A program made the translations under genes and the position numbers. The notes beneath the pieces are model-generated. The model was given only the letters and a program-made list of their open reading frames with translations, ran no database searches and was not told where the DNA came from. A DNA stretch of 64,000 bases, from positions 84,642,813-84,706,812 of the forward strand of contig OY757912.1 of NCBI GenBank assembly GCA_963585895.1, written 5' to 3'. This DNA is from Sepioteuthis lessoniana. Its lineage: Eukaryota > Mollusca > Cephalopoda > Myopsida > Loliginidae. Position 1 is the first letter of the stretch. Each line of letters opens with the position of its first letter. Positions 1 through 11,599 of this stretch are shown here, in pieces.

Positions 1-430
1 CCGGCTGATTTACGCCAGTCTGAGATTTATAAATAAAATTTAGATTTCCGTAGTTTAAAATTATAAAAAGATTAGATGAATGAAATAAAAATAACCCAAA
101 TATTTTCTTTATTCTAGTACTTCTGAACGCAAGTTATATATCATAGTGAAAATTACCCAGTTTTATTTACGTAATATAATCTTAAACATAAAAATTAGAC
201 TTATTTGACAGGCCAATTAATTAAATAACGAAAAGTGAGAGAAACGTAATTTATAAATTGAAGGTCTTACTAAGTTGGCAGTTTACAACTGAATTATTTA
301 AGATTTAATTTATTGAATGAGACTATTGTAACACGACCAGTTAATAAAAAAGGCTCCTCTCACCCCAAAGAATAGCGGTTAGTAGGTGTATTAGTGTCCT
401 CGTATTACTAACTCCACAATTTTGAAATTA
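1..430. other. unassigned AT-rich DNA
   Basis: AT-rich sequence with no coding signal, no tRNA-like head and no repeat that I can match elsewhere in the window. Confidence 0.5.
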
Positions 431-870
431 GCATCGCTATTTTGTGGAGGAGTGTCAACTCGGGCAGCGTGTACGTGTGACCAGTACATGTTAACCCTTT
501 TAACCCCTGTAAGGATACAATAGACAAATGCCTTCCCTTGGATTTGTGGGAGGGTCTTTGGACATCACGCGACCATTGGTCACGTGATCATTCCGAGAGC
601 TTTACCGTTCTTCGAACGGATAAAAGATTTTTTTTTTCTCTCTCATTTCATTGGACAGATTTGGTCTCGCCACCCGGTGAATAGTATTGTCGATTGCTTC
701 GCTATTTAAATGAAAACCACAGAAAACGACAAGTAAGACTTTTCATCATTTTCCACCTTTTTTTTTTTTTTTTGTATACTACTCGTACATAGAATAAAGG
801 GCACATTTCGTCTGTTTGGGACACGTTTGTGTATTGTTGTAATATCTCTTAAATGCTTTCTACGTTTGTT
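430..870 (+). repeat. LTR-like dispersed repeat, copy 1
   Basis: This block is visibly homologous to 35316-35650. Both carry a GGGWGG stretch, then an E-box-like CACGTG or CATGTG next to ATTGG/GTTGG, then a TTCGAGA-type segment in the same order and spacing. An AATAAA occurs downstream near 795. The order (promoter-like boxes, then a polyadenylation signal) resembles a solo LTR fossil, but I could not fix its ends or see a target duplication, so the class is inferred. Confidence 0.4.
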
Positions 871-1084
871 AAATGTTTGATACGTTCATACGTGTTAGTT
901 TTGTCTTTCCTTCCGCTTATTCAGTGTTCAAATTAGCATAGCCATTAATATTAGAACTTGCAATTCGTTTGTGGTGCAGCCATACAGTTGCACTGATATG
1001 GCAACAGCTTGGAAGAATTCCCGCTTTATTTTACAGAAATCAGATTTCCATGTGGTCGATAAGGTTTAAAAGAAATAAAACAAT
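870..1084. other. unassigned AT-rich DNA
   Basis: No supported feature. Short open frames here look random. Confidence 0.4.
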
Positions 1085-1375
1085 AGGACATAATCGTAAT
1101 GAAGGGATGCTCCATATTTCCCAGAACTGGTGCCTCATCTAGAACATCCTTTACGTAGGGATTCCTGCTCCTCTGCAAAGGATACAATCAGTATTCTAAG
1201 CCCCGTCAACAGAGCATGAGGGAAAGAGGCAACTAAGACCCTAACAGATACTACCACTTCAGCCAGCCAGAGTGGACCAGGGAGTAATGGCTATGAAGAG
1301 TGTATTCCACACTCTTCTGATCTCCACAACAGAAGCCTCACCAATAAATGCTAACTGGGTATAAAGGACGCAGAG
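1085..1375. repeat. family A fragments (two, opposed)
   Basis: Family A is the commonest dispersed repeat of the window. Its marks are a 'gagtggacctgggagtaatgg' type segment, a 'cctcaccatcag' type segment and a 'gggtcc(t)atctatgggtcaaatag' type end, seen in either orientation. Two pieces lie here: about 1085-1210 in one orientation and about 1235-1375 in the other. Both are diverged and lack the 3' tail. Confidence 0.6.
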
Positions 1376-1439
1376 ACAACAAAAACAAGAAATCAATGGG
1401 ATACACATTTTTTCTAGTCTTAAAATAAGCAATAAAAAC

Positions 1440-1720
1440 ATACTTAAGAACATTCTAGAAATTTAGGATCAAAACTGCATTAGCATTTAAGTTACATTTT
1501 TATATTTTTCAACCAATCAGCTAAAAATATTGAATAGAACATTCTAGAAAAATAGGATCGGAAGTCAACTAACAGAAAATATTTAGGCTCTAAAATAAAA
1601 TAGTAAAATACAAATCTGATTGGTCAATAAATGTCTACGCGCCAAAATTTTAGGACGATTCTTTGATCCACTATTACGGTATAAATAACACACAGTTAGG
1701 GAGCCATTCACTAAGCCACA
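1440..1720 (+). promoter_or_regulatory. heat-shock-type promoter candidate
   Basis: Two identical 13-bp heat-shock elements with the GAA-nn-TTC-nn-GAA arrangement occur at 1448-1460 and 1537-1549. A CCAAT box lies between them (about 1512), an inverted CCAAT (ATTGG) at about 1619, an E2F-like GCGCCAAAA at about 1640, and a TATA box (TATAAATA) at about 1681. This order matches the layout of hsp70-type promoters. No HSP70 reading frame follows: the first ATG after a plausible start (about 1809) opens only a 29-codon frame. The block may drive a 5' exon followed by an intron, a noncoding RNA, or be a relic or an LTR promoter. Confidence 0.45.
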
Positions 1721-2760
1721 AAACCACGAAGTCAGTAAAGCAGTAGTCGATCTTCTGTCCGGCAAATTCCTTTTCTTCCACAGCCAAAGTTCATGACCTA
1801 GGTACAGATGGCCACGAATCACGTTCAAAAGAAAAAAACCGACAAACTTTCTTTCATCAACGCGACACGTTGTCGCCACAATCATAAAACAAGATAAGAA
1901 CTTAATGTAAGTAAGAACGACTTATTTACGGACTCCGTCATACATACACATGTAAACAAATTTATTTTCTTGCCAAACTTTATTTTCCAAAAGGCCATTT
2001 ACACATCATGTATTTTATTTGTTTTCATATTCTGTTTTATGTATATTAAATTGTTTGTTGATTAATGTCCGTTGTGTTCTATTCCATTTCTTTTACGCGA
2101 TTGTAAAGTTTTGTGTTGTATTTGTGGAGGAAATAATATAGAGAGCAATACCCGTAAAATACGGACGCATATCTACAGAAATAACTAAATACATACTCAT
2201 CCTCTACAAATCCAAACTAAGACTAAAACATCGAATTTAAACCGAAAAAAATCAATTTTGTAGCTGAGAAGGAATCGTTTATTGAAGAATTTAATCTACT
2301 GTTGAGATGTTCAAAGAAAGAAGCTTTTGGAATTGAACATTGGCGGAAAATTCAAAAAGTACGGATACTCCTCGCTAGAGATAGTAAGATGAAACGAATT
2401 CTTGATGGGAACTTCTTAAAGTGGAACCAATGACTGTAGCCCATTCAAACATCTTCCAGACGAAAGAAAAAAAAAAAAAAAAAAAAAAGAAAAGCAAAGA
2501 TATTCCAGCATTAGAAAAGCAGCTAAAGTAGTAAGTCATCAGCTACCACAGAGCCACAGAATCAGTTTTGCAGCTAATCAAAAATAAACAAAATGATCTA
2601 AGAGAGACCTGCTGATATATCAGAACAGAATTTTTTTTTTTAATCTTTGAACAAATCTGGCTTGCGTATAGGTTAAAAAAGGCGGAAGGAAGCATGGTAC
2701 GTTAGATAATTTCGAAAACGATGGAATAGCACTATCATCTTTGATTGGTGTTTTGCATTT
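1720..2760. other. unassigned region
   Basis: AT-rich, with a poly(A) tract at about 2466-2490. A 100-codon open frame on the minus strand at 1583-1885 overlaps the promoter-like block and has no recognisable motif, so I do not call it a gene. Confidence 0.4.
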
Positions 2761-3275
2761 AAAAGTAAGATAACTGTATATTCATTCATTTACGAACAGT
2801 CAAGTATTGTAATGTAATATCGATAATTCAATTTAAGCACACAGTTAAATAGTTTTAAGTATTGCTATTTAACACTAATAATTCCATTCAACGTGACTTA
2901 TTCGTTTACACACAGTTTAATGGTTCCACATATTACTATGTACCACTAACACTTCAATTAGTCATCAGTCATTTGTTTTAACACAGTCAAATATTTCTAT
3001 TTCTAACAGTTCAACATTAGTCATGTTTCTTGGAGTTTAGATGTCAAACAGTTCTATTTGACTCATCGGCAGGACTATCCGGTAGTACCACTCTGAGCCA
3101 GAGTGGTCCTGGGAGCAATGGCAATGAAGGGGTATTTCACATTCTCCCAAAGCTCCTGGACTGGAGCCTCATCATCAGATTGTTTAGTGTCATATCAGGA
3201 CACTCGTTGGCAGAGGGGGGGGGGCACTTAACCCTCTGCAAAGACACAGTATACATATTCTACAGCTCCGCCCGA
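2760..3275 (+). repeat. family A copy with degenerate upstream repeats
   Basis: The stretch 2770-3020 holds about four diverged units of roughly 70 bp, each with an 'acacagtt(a/t)aat' motif. Then comes a family A core (3040-3275) including the 'cctgggagcaatggcaatgaa' segment, 'gtcatatcaggacactcgttgg' and the 'ccctctgcaaag' segment. This is the usual family A order: variable repeats, then core. Confidence 0.65.
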
Positions 3276-3964
3276 CTATTTGACAAACTTTCTTCAGAGA
3301 GAAAAACTTGTTAATTTTGGAATAGTTCTTAAATTTTTGTCCGACTCAAGCACGATTATGTTGTTTCTATTACAACTACTACTAACAGTAGCAACAACAA
3401 CGCAATTTAATTCTGAAAAGTTAACAAGCAGTATAGACTTTTACCGCAGAACTTCGTATTTGCTCAGTAGATTTCACTCCGTTTTTGCAAAAGCATATTC
3501 TATGTGACCGAAGAAGCAGAAAAAAAAGTAGGTACCCACGATCTCTCTCTTTGTCAATGTTGATAAGCGCAGGTGTTTGGGAAAGAATACTCGGTCAATA
3601 TTGATCACTGAAATCGGAGAATAGAACAACAATACTAAAAATATGGCCGCATGACGACATCCCTGTAAATTTTATCTATCAGTTGAATGAAGTTCTCAAA
3701 AGATCGATAAGATTTTCTCTTTGTCAGGACATTTGGATAGGCGGGGTCCGGACGAGAGAAAAATGATGTAAGATCTGTTGCCTGTATTAAGTCTTAATAG
3801 TGCAGGAGAGACTCGATATTTGCTGAACCTAAAGACCACGATAGTGGATAAACTAGGGAAGATTAAACTGACTACCAATGGCTTACAAAACTCTTGCCAG
3901 CTATCATCTACAGGAGCCATTCAGATATGAAGTTGACAGACAGTTCGAGTGATAGAGGTTTCTT
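3276..3964. other. unassigned region
   Basis: No feature supported. Short open frames have no recognisable motif. Confidence 0.4.
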
Positions 3965-4215
3965 TATTTAATTTCTTTCAATGGCATATCAACATTTGTG
4001 GGTTATTTAATGCTAAAGGTATCCTTACAGAAGAAGTCACAGCAGTATTTAACCCGTAACTGTGGGATAAAAGGGTTCATGCCTTTTCCAAAGGTATACG
4101 TCTGAAAGCGATGGTCGTAGCGGGATTGGAGTTCGAACTTGCTTACCGGTGTCCTCGAACGATTGTCCTTATCGTGGTCGTTAAAGCCACAACGTAACGG
4201 CTGCTGTATCCTCCG
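3965..4215 (-). mobile_element. SINE F copy, minus strand
   Basis: Read on the minus strand, a diverged tRNA-like head with a B-box-like 'gttcgaactcc' (about 4129) leads to the shared 3' hairpin tail at 3980-4020 (GGCAT...ATGCC arms in reverse). Length and order match the better copies at 33912-34115 and 45005-45225. Confidence 0.55.
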
Positions 4216-5170
4216 GCCTTCATATATTTTTGTTGGAGTCAGTAAACTTCATGGAGTTTCGAAGTGAACCCTTTATTTTTATTCATCTTAGAATATCCCA
4301 CATTGGCTAATTCGCCTTCTTAGATATGTCACCCTTATAATATAGCTTCTCTCTCCGAGTGTTATATAAGACGACTCCGTTGTTCAGGTACGAACGGTTT
4401 TATTAACTTTTGGCTTCATGGCATCGACACGGGGAGAGAGACAATTCTTACAATGCTAACCCCATCCCAACCCAGGGTGCATCTTGTGATGGTTAAGATC
4501 TCTATCGGTAGAGATCCGAAAAACGCAACTGCATCTTCAACTCAAGTGTATGGCAGAGAACTCAATTCTCTGCCTGAATGGTCCTAAGTCAACTTTCAAC
4601 TGCCGTGTTTTTAAAATCCTCAAATTCTCAGCCCATCTCTTCTGGGCATGACGTCATCCACACTCCAGCCCCATTTCCTGTCTGTTTTTTTTTTATGACA
4701 CGAGCACATGTATAAAACTGTACCCAATGGCTATGCACCTGAACTCTTAACCCGAATAGTTCAAAGCCCAACCAAACTGAATGATAAAATATAATTACTG
4801 AAAAATGCTTAATTAAAAAACAAAACAAACCATTCCTTAATTATATAACACGAGGACTGAACTCATAACTTCCTGAGAGATTCCAAAGAGAAGGTCTTAA
4901 GCAATTCTTTTATCATCACATCCATTCACACACCATTTTAAGGGTCATTTTGTCAAACTCTTCAACTAGAGAATGTATAAACAATCTAATCCCACAAAGT
5001 GGATTAAATGAAGTGGTCGTGTCGGTTTGAATTTCCAACGAAAAGATAGTACCGGAATAAGGCAGTAGAGTTCAGCGGCCGAAACGCAGTGAATATAAAA
5101 AAAACAAAAAGAAGTGCAAATAATAAAACAGTAATAATAGTATTAATAAAATAATGCCGCAAAACCAATT
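4216..5170. other. unassigned region
   Basis: No clear element. A short duplicated hexamer set 'atctctatcggtagagat' at about 4498-4515 can form a small hairpin. Nothing looks coding. Confidence 0.4.
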
Positions 5171-5171
5171 A

Positions 5172-5235
5172 TGGTTGGGTTGGGTTTTATGGCATATCAA
5201 CCATTGTAGGTTATTCAATGGCAAATCCTCATATA
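5172..5235 (-). repeat. isolated shared 3' hairpin tail
   Basis: The reverse of the family A/SINE F tail: 'atggcatatcaacc' and 'ggttattcaatggc' form the two arms. It is preceded by a TTGG-rich repeat that is the complement of the short terminal repeats. Confidence 0.6.
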
Positions 5236-5369
5236 TATGATTTGTAAATACATTTTGTAAATAACATTTTTAAACGGACTATTTTGCTCATTGTAAATTT
5301 TTCAAGTATTACCTTATAACAGTCGCTATATAACATCAGTCACTTGTATGCACATAGTTTTTTCTATTT

Positions 5370-6040
5370 GACTCATTGATAGAACCGCATCAGGTGTTAC
5401 CACTCCGGGTCAGAGTGAACCTGGAAGTAATGGCAATGAAATGCTACTCTGCATTCCCCAAATCTCCAGCATTTGCGGATGTTGTATATCCATAATACAA
5501 CTGCAGGTATACATATACACGGGAAAATAATCAACTAATAACGACGACTTCAATAACGAACGAATACACTTCTTTATAAAAATATAAATCTCACACTTTA
5601 TTTTCGAAAGGTGATGTTTGTTGTGTGTGAGAAATGAGTGGATACAAGGACGGACTGCTATATTGGCCCAAGTTCTTCTCGACTATAGCAGCACTTCTTT
5701 CGCATCTTGGCTTGGGTTGCTCAACCGGGGTTCACTAAGGACCCAAAGCCCTCTGTCTGCAGCTGGTTCTCACTTCGGCATCCTGTCTCCAACTGACTCG
5801 AACCGCCCGGGCACCTGGTTATATTATTTTCTACCGCCCACCTGTTTCCGCTGTTCTTCCACTTATTTACATAGGTGCATCTCTTGATTGACGGCTCGGT
5901 CGAGGGTCAATATATAACACGGAGCCTAACCATCAGAGGGTTTAATGTCATATACAGGACACTCGTTGGGAGGGGTCTTACCCCTCTGTAGAGATGCCGT
6001 CGGTGTATTCTACGGCTTCAGCCGACTGGGCTTAGAACCA
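5370..6040 (+). repeat. family A copy split by a solo LTR
   Basis: The left part (5370-5479) ends in 'aatctccagcattt', and the element resumes at about 5924 with 'accatcag...gtcatat' and the 'cccctctgtagagatg' and 'gccgactggg' segments that follow in intact copies. The break is filled by the solo LTR at 5480-5919, which dates the LTR as younger than this family A copy. Confidence 0.75.
5480..5919 (-). mobile_element. solo LTR fossil
   Basis: A 440-bp unit begins TGTTGTATAT and ends ATATATAACA, so its ends are short inverted repeats of the TG...CA type. It is flanked by CGGA on both sides (4-bp duplication). A homologous unit lies at 25675-26125. On the minus strand a TATA-like box precedes an AATAAA signal, which gives the orientation. 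No internal retroelement sequence is attached, so it is a solo LTR left by recombination. Family probably Gypsy-like from the short duplication, but no coding part is present to prove it. Confidence 0.7.
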
Positions 6041-6067
6041 ATTATGTCAAGGCAAAAATTGATAACA

Positions 6068-6143
6068 CGCAGAGTGTCCTCATAGCGTAATGGTTAAAGC
6101 AATGGACTGCAGCCTTGAAGTAACAGAGTTCGAACCTGTTACG
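6068..6143 (+). mobile_element. SINE F 5' head, left part of split copy
   Basis: A tRNA-like head: 'gcgtaatggttaaagc' (A-box region) and 'gagttcgaacctgtt' (B box). Its tail lies 1.8 kb away at 7960-8110, beyond the LTR retrotransposon fossil that split it. Confidence 0.7.
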
Positions 6144-7960
6144 TTTTTACGCACAAAGAGAAATATGTAGACAAAACTGGTGAGACGGATTCATGTTGTA
6201 CAATAAAACAATTACGTTTATCTAACCACAGGCCGAGATATGCGTCTATTGACTAGGAAAATAAGGCTGTTTTAAGGTCTTTGCGCAACCTTCAAATATG
6301 TGCCTACCGTGTATCACGATGAATTCAAGTTTCTTGTCTCTCATGTGTATCCGTTCTTCCGGTCCTTACAATCCTACAATGCCCTGTCCATAAGAGGCAA
6401 CTCCCTTCCTATCCTGCTGGGGGAATAACTTTTTTCGTTACCACCTCCTCTTTTTAGCACGTTTGGGATTAATTTGTAAACGCTTCACTTTTGTGGGATT
6501 GCGCTTTGGTAAGATCCTTTGAGGTCTTGCTTCTGTGATACTTGCATTTGTCTGCATAGGAGTTGACGGAGATGGTAATTCAAATGTGTCCATTAATATG
6601 TCAAATGGAATGATTGGTATGTTGTCAACCTGGTTGTTCCTAGTGTATTTGGGCCATAGTTGGTTTCTATGTCGACCCCAAAATTGTTTACCAACTTTCA
6701 AGTTATAGACAAACAGTCATTTTTTTTTCTATGTGTGATACCTGGAATCTAGTTTGGTTGTCCAGGCCTGTAGTTTCTTGCAAACACTGATGTGCTGACT
6801 GTATCATTTTGTAATGTTTAAACAGTTAAAACGAATATTAAAAAATAAAATGAACTCACCGAATATTTATTTAAAAATTTCCACCGTTTCTGCGAAATTA
6901 TGGTCCCGAGGATGTTTTAGTAAAATATAATTCGAATACCGATCATGTTCTGTCGGACCCAGCTTTCTCAATAAAAGTCCAACTTTCCAGTCGTCCGGCT
7001 GTTCTTTCAAATCCACGGTAAAGAGATCTTTATAACATGCGAAGATCTTTGGAAATGTCGATTATGCATCCGTGTCGCAGAGAAATTCTGTGATAGAACG
7101 TCCGACTAATTCTGCATCTCCCGGTGTACATAATTTTGTTTCCTGAGATGTTTGCTGTCGTGTAGATAGTCTTTCTGTAAAATGTTTCCATCAATCTTAA
7201 TTGTTGTAATAGCCGTTGTATTGCCGAATCCATTTTTCCTCTTGTAGACATGTACCCGTTTCAGAATCCGAATGAAAATCCTCGTTTGCCAAATTTCTAA
7301 CGTTTATACGTACAAAGAGAAATATGTAGACAAAACTGAAAAGAGACAAACTCATTGTGTTGAACAATTAGGTTTATCTAACCACAGGCAGAGATATGCG
7401 TCTGATATTTGTCTGCCTCCCACCAGACAGGACTTGACACAAGGTCAATGACCCGAAGGTCGATTATAGTGGGGGGGGGTAGGGATGGAAAGGTCGGGCA
7501 CGAGCCGAGGCTTGAGCCCTGCTGGTCTATGCTGGTCACCGGCCCACTTACTGCAGTGTGGGTCTGATGAGCCTCGCTGGACATGGACACAAACCTGGGT
7601 CCAGACACGTATACCTGATTATAGCTTCAACTGGACACGCAGGTCCAGTACTATACGAGGGTGACAAAGGTGTCAGTGAGGCAGCTCGCCCACCCGAAGG
7701 TGGCCCAATCGAACTCGGAGGCCTTTCGGCCTCAAGTCTGCCATGGAACATTGACTGTCCGGCACGGATGCTAGACACGGATGCGGCTATGGAATGCTGT
7801 TCTAAAGTCTGTGTAAAACCGTCAAATACGCGCCTACCATGTATCATGGTAAATTTAAGTCTTGTTCCTGACGTGTATCCGTTCTTCCGGTCCTTACAAT
7901 CCCACAGTACCTTGTTCACGGGAGGCAACTCTCTTTCCTCCAGAGTGAATGTATCCTAAC
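6144..7960 (-). mobile_element. LTR retrotransposon fossil, probably Gypsy-type
   Basis: Two homologous direct repeats of about 280-290 bp bound the unit: 6144-6430 and 7303-7955, the latter enlarged by a nested family D repeat. Shared marks are 'acaaagagaaatatgtagac', 'tatctaaccacaggc', 'gagatatgcgtct' and 'tgtatccgttcttccggtcc'. The internal part is under 0.9 kb, so most of the coding region is gone. The minus strand next to the 6.1-kb LTR encodes an 87-residue remnant with a 'GRHRNQL' segment like the C-terminal end of Gypsy-type Pol. The element is broken and old: its LTRs have diverged considerably. It sits inside SINE F. Confidence 0.75.
7406..7750 (+). repeat. family D repeat nested in the LTR
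   Basis: A GC-richer unit starting 'tttgtctgcctcccaccag' and running through 'gacttgacacaaggtcaatg', 'gtccagtactatacgag' and 'cccacccgaaggtggcccaa'. It matches 31657-31978 closely and 41497-41640 partly. It interrupts the LTR copy, whose sequence continues on both sides. The class is unknown; no tRNA-like head or coding frame is evident. Confidence 0.65.
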
Positions 7961-8110
7961 GAAAAAAATATCAATCTCTGACATAACCCCAGTCGTTCTA
8001 TTACATTTACTTTCAGATTAATACGAATAGGAAAAAGCTATGAAACCCAGCAAGGAAGGCTTTGGCATTAAATAACTCACAAAGGTTTATATGCTATTGA
8101 AACGATAATA
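7960..8110 (+). mobile_element. SINE F 3' part, right part of split copy
   Basis: The body and tail of SINE F resume after the LTR element. The tail 'ggcattaaataactc...tatgct' at 8068-8100 is the shared hairpin tail. Together with 6068-6143 it makes one SINE interrupted by the retrotransposon. Confidence 0.7.
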
Positions 8111-8319
8111 CACAGAATAACAAGTTGATGTAATGAGATGAAATGGTTAAACACACAAGCAAACTCTTACAAAATAAATGAAAAAATATACAAGACTAGG
8201 AATGACTGTGTTAAAAAAAAAAAAAAAAAAAGGTGATTCCCTAAGGAATTGTGCTGGCAATTGGTGTATACATACAAAAAGACTATGTCCTGGAAAATGA
8301 CTAATCTGACCGACATACA

Positions 8320-8615
8320 AATCACCCATATCTAGTAACAAGAAAAAATGTGTCATCTCATGGATTTTGCTGTTCCAGCAGACCACTGGAAAAAAAAAGG
8401 GGGGGGACGAAAAAGATAAACAAATACTTGGAATTTGCAAGTGAGTTGAAATAGTTGGTGAACATGAAAGTGACAGCGATACCAACTGCAGTTGGTGGCC
8501 TTGGAAAGGAAGTCAGAGGAAGAATGGTGACCATTAATACCACAGCACTTAAGATCAGCTTGAATACTTAAAAGTCCTGGAAAACTGAGGAGACTTGCTA
8601 TAACTCAGACTTTAG
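8320..8615 (+). pseudogene. LINE 3' end (R4/Dong-like), decayed
   Basis: The translated segment '(C/H)LMDFAVPADHWK' at about 8346-8390 and the DNA around 8460-8610 match the better copy at 16330-16715 (shared 'aacatgaaagtgacag', 'taccaactgcagttggtg' and 'gtcctggaaaactgaggag'). The family is a non-LTR retrotransposon whose ORF ends in a PD-containing endonuclease-like domain. The frame is broken by homopolymer runs and several stops, so this is a dead 5'-truncated copy. Confidence 0.6.
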
Positions 8616-10052
8616 TGAACCCCCCCCCCCAAAAAAAACTACCAATTAAACCACATGAGAAAAACTCGCAAAGTACAAATCAACCAGTGTTAAAATAAAA
8701 AGTAAATGACCCGCCTAGAGCTAACTTTGTTACATTTTGTACAGCAGCATGTGTATTGACTGCATACGTAGTTGATAATACCATTCAATTCTAAATAAGA
8801 ATCATGCATAATTTGTGTATAAAACCTGCTCAGTACGAAGCGACAAATGGTTTACCTCGAGGAATTTCCCTGGCGGCAACTTGTAAAATAAATTAATCAA
8901 ATTTTTAAAAATAGTCAAATTAGGTGTCAAATAAGTTTTTTGTTTTGTTTTTACACAGTATTATTTAGGAGATACATAATTCAGATGAACAAACAGAACT
9001 TGGAATTAAATTCGACTATAGTTGCACACGGCAATGAATACGTTAAAACAAAGCTTTGTTTCTAAGCCTTTCACACATTTTAGTAGATCGATCTTTCTAA
9101 TCTTCACACAATAGGACATTCTTCACTCTCACAAGACGAATTGTGAGAGAAAGAAAATGAAAACAAATTAGTGTATGTTCTTGTCTTTATGTTAAAGAGG
9201 AGAATTATTAGAATCGTTTGCTTAATCCGCATAAATAAACGAGAATAAATCAGCGCCTGAATATATGCAAATTAATGTGGAAATGCAGATTTGTGTGTAC
9301 AGCAGCAATATGGAGTGCAGAACGAGCGTCTAAAAACAGGAGCAAAGTTGCATGCATTTCTTTACATAACATTTTTAATCATATCACCTGTATTTATTTT
9401 CAGATTCAATAAATTTCGAAACCTTTTTCCAAATATTCATTTCTTTACAGCAGCTGTCATCTGTTTATTTTTCCCCCGAAATATTTGAATCGAAGAATTA
9501 AATACTTCATTCCCTCATTTTTTTTTTTTTTCAAAGCGTCAACGGACCAGCAATTGGTCACTCAAATTCCTTTTTTTGCTATTATCGTTTTCAGTGGTGG
9601 AAAAAAAAATTCCTACATGCCAGTCTCTGTCAAATGTTTCAATAAATAATTTAAAAAATCTGGTGCATGGGTCGGCGCGTCGGAAAGAGAATGAATGTGA
9701 CAGGAAATAAAATGAACGCAATAGGAGGGGCTTTTGTTGTTTGCCTTTGAAATTCAATTTTCTTTCTAAAAGGAATTAATGGAAGCAGTAAAAAAAAAAA
9801 AAAAAAAAAGCCAAAAGACTTTGTTTTTCCATTTTTGTCGTTGAATGAACACGCGTCATTTTGCCTGTCGAGTTCTTTAATGGTTGATTGAAGAAACGAA
9901 AAACGAAAAAATATAGATGAAAAGATTTCAGGAAATCGTCTTCTAGAAACCCGAGAGAAGAAAAACAATATACATGTACGCTCCAACTCCCTTTTCTTAA
10001 AAATAAAATGAATAAAAAGCAAAATGTCGGCGAAGACAAAAAAAAAAAAAAA

Positions 10053-10100
<48 letters not shown>

Positions 10101-10900
10101 ATTTATCTTCCCTACCATTTTCGAAAAGGCAAGCGCGTTTCCCACCCCATTCACTCTTGAAAGGAAACATTCTTTTTATATGTTGCTGATTGAAATTATA
10201 TATTTAAAAAAAAAGTGTGAAAATGTTAGTAATTCTAAGAGAAAAAAAATCAACAAAAATAAATAAAATCCCAGAAATACAGAGGCAGCAAAAGGGCGGG
10301 AAGATATACCGAGAGACTGAAAAAGGAAGCCATTTTTTTGCTTTTTTTAATGAAGAGATTGGATTTTTAAGATAGGAATTACATAAAGCTAAAAGAGACG
10401 TTTGATTTTGCATGATGCGTATTTAATTCAAATTTTTTTTTTTTTGTTGACTGACAAAATTAGTTTGTAAACAGCAACAAACAAATGGAGCGATCAAATT
10501 TGATAAAAAACAAACGAACTCAAAAAATACGAATAAATTGGCTAAGAAAAGCGAGGGTAAAAAAAAAAAAAAAATAATGAAAAGAAAAAGTAATTTCTGT
10601 AAAGTTCTTTTTTTATCCCAAGAACTTCCTTCTTTGCAAGTTAAAATGTTAAAAATCGTGCCTCTTTAAGTATAAAAGAATCCTTTTGAGCCATATTTGT
10701 TTTAGGAACGCGTTTAAAAATATCATTTTATAGCACATAGACTTACATGTGGGTCTTGCAATAAGAAATAAATTCATATAGTCAATTGATTGCTTTTAAT
10801 AGCATGCCAACCTATTTTGGGTGAGTTTATGCCTACACGTTAGGAAATCGCATTTATATATATATATTTTGATAATTTCTTGCACACGGTTCTGTCGACT
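8616..10900. other. unassigned AT-rich region with homopolymers
   Basis: Mostly A- or T-rich runs (for example 9789-9809 and 10037-10055) with a (GA)n tract at about 10055-10100. The longer open frames here are made of low-complexity Ser/Leu/Phe or Arg/Glu runs from these tracts and are not credible genes. Confidence 0.5.
10055..10100. repeat. (GA)n microsatellite
   Basis: An uninterrupted GA dinucleotide run directly after a poly(A) tract. Confidence 0.9.
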
Positions 10901-11130
10901 ACAAATATTTTTTAAGCAGACTTATTCGACCTACAGATGGAAGTCTAACAGGTGCTACTAATCCATGTCAAAGTGGACCTGGGAGTAATGGCAATGAAGG
11001 AGTACTCTACAGCCCCCGAATCCCCAGGACTGCAGCCTCACTATTAAATGCAGTTTACTATCATACCCTGCACGCCCTTTGTTGGAGAGGGGATCTTATC
11101 TCTGCAGTGGAAACCGCCAACGTAAAGTCC
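10900..11130 (+). repeat. family A copy
   Basis: Core segments 'gtgctactaatcc', 'agtggacctgggagtaatgg' and 'gcagcctcactattaaatg' are followed by a degraded end. Confidence 0.6.
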
Positions 11131-11185
11131 CACCGACAGGGATAGTTTTTTTTTATAATGCCAACTTGGGTAGTACTTGGGTCTT

Positions 11186-11430
11186 TATAATTACTAGTGG
11201 GTAGGGTGATTGCCAATGGCTCGGGAGACTGGAGTTCAATGCTAGGTCGAGTCATACCAAATACTCAAAAAATCATTGCTTAACACTCAGCATTATAAAT
11301 AGGTAGGGATCAAGGGTATTGTGGAGCAATCCAGGAAATGGAGTAGCGCCCTTTCCTACACTTTGGGGTCGTAGCTTTAGAAAGGGAGCTCTTGGATTCG
11401 CCTTCGATTATGGTCGCAAATTTACTAACA
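11186..11430 (+). mobile_element. SINE B copy, diverged
   Basis: SINE B is about 250 bp with a tRNA-like head ('ggttagagtgttcgcc', B box 'gggttcaatccc') and a body with 'gagtcataccaaagactc', 'ctcagcattataagg', 'gtagtagctat' and 'cgactatggtcgcc'. Here the head is degraded but the body is clear to 'gattatggtcgcaaattt'. Confidence 0.7.
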
Positions 11431-11599
11431 TTTAAACTAACTAAATTCTTAGATGATATTATGTATGGTTAATTGACAACAAGAAACCATGTTAAACCGG
11501 AAGTAAAGAACGGTAGTAAACAGGAATATGTTTAACAATATCTATTAAAAAAATGAAATGCTAAAAAAGATATGAATTTACTCAAACTTTCCAATCACG

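Noticed and set aside
7548-7959. Overlapping 126- and 133-codon frames on opposite strands
   Set aside because: They lie in the family D repeat and LTR sequence. Mirror-image long frames in GC-richer repeats are expected by chance.
9651-10154. 167-codon minus-strand frame rich in Leu/Ser/Phe
   Set aside because: Driven by (GA)n and poly(A) tracts; no family resemblance.
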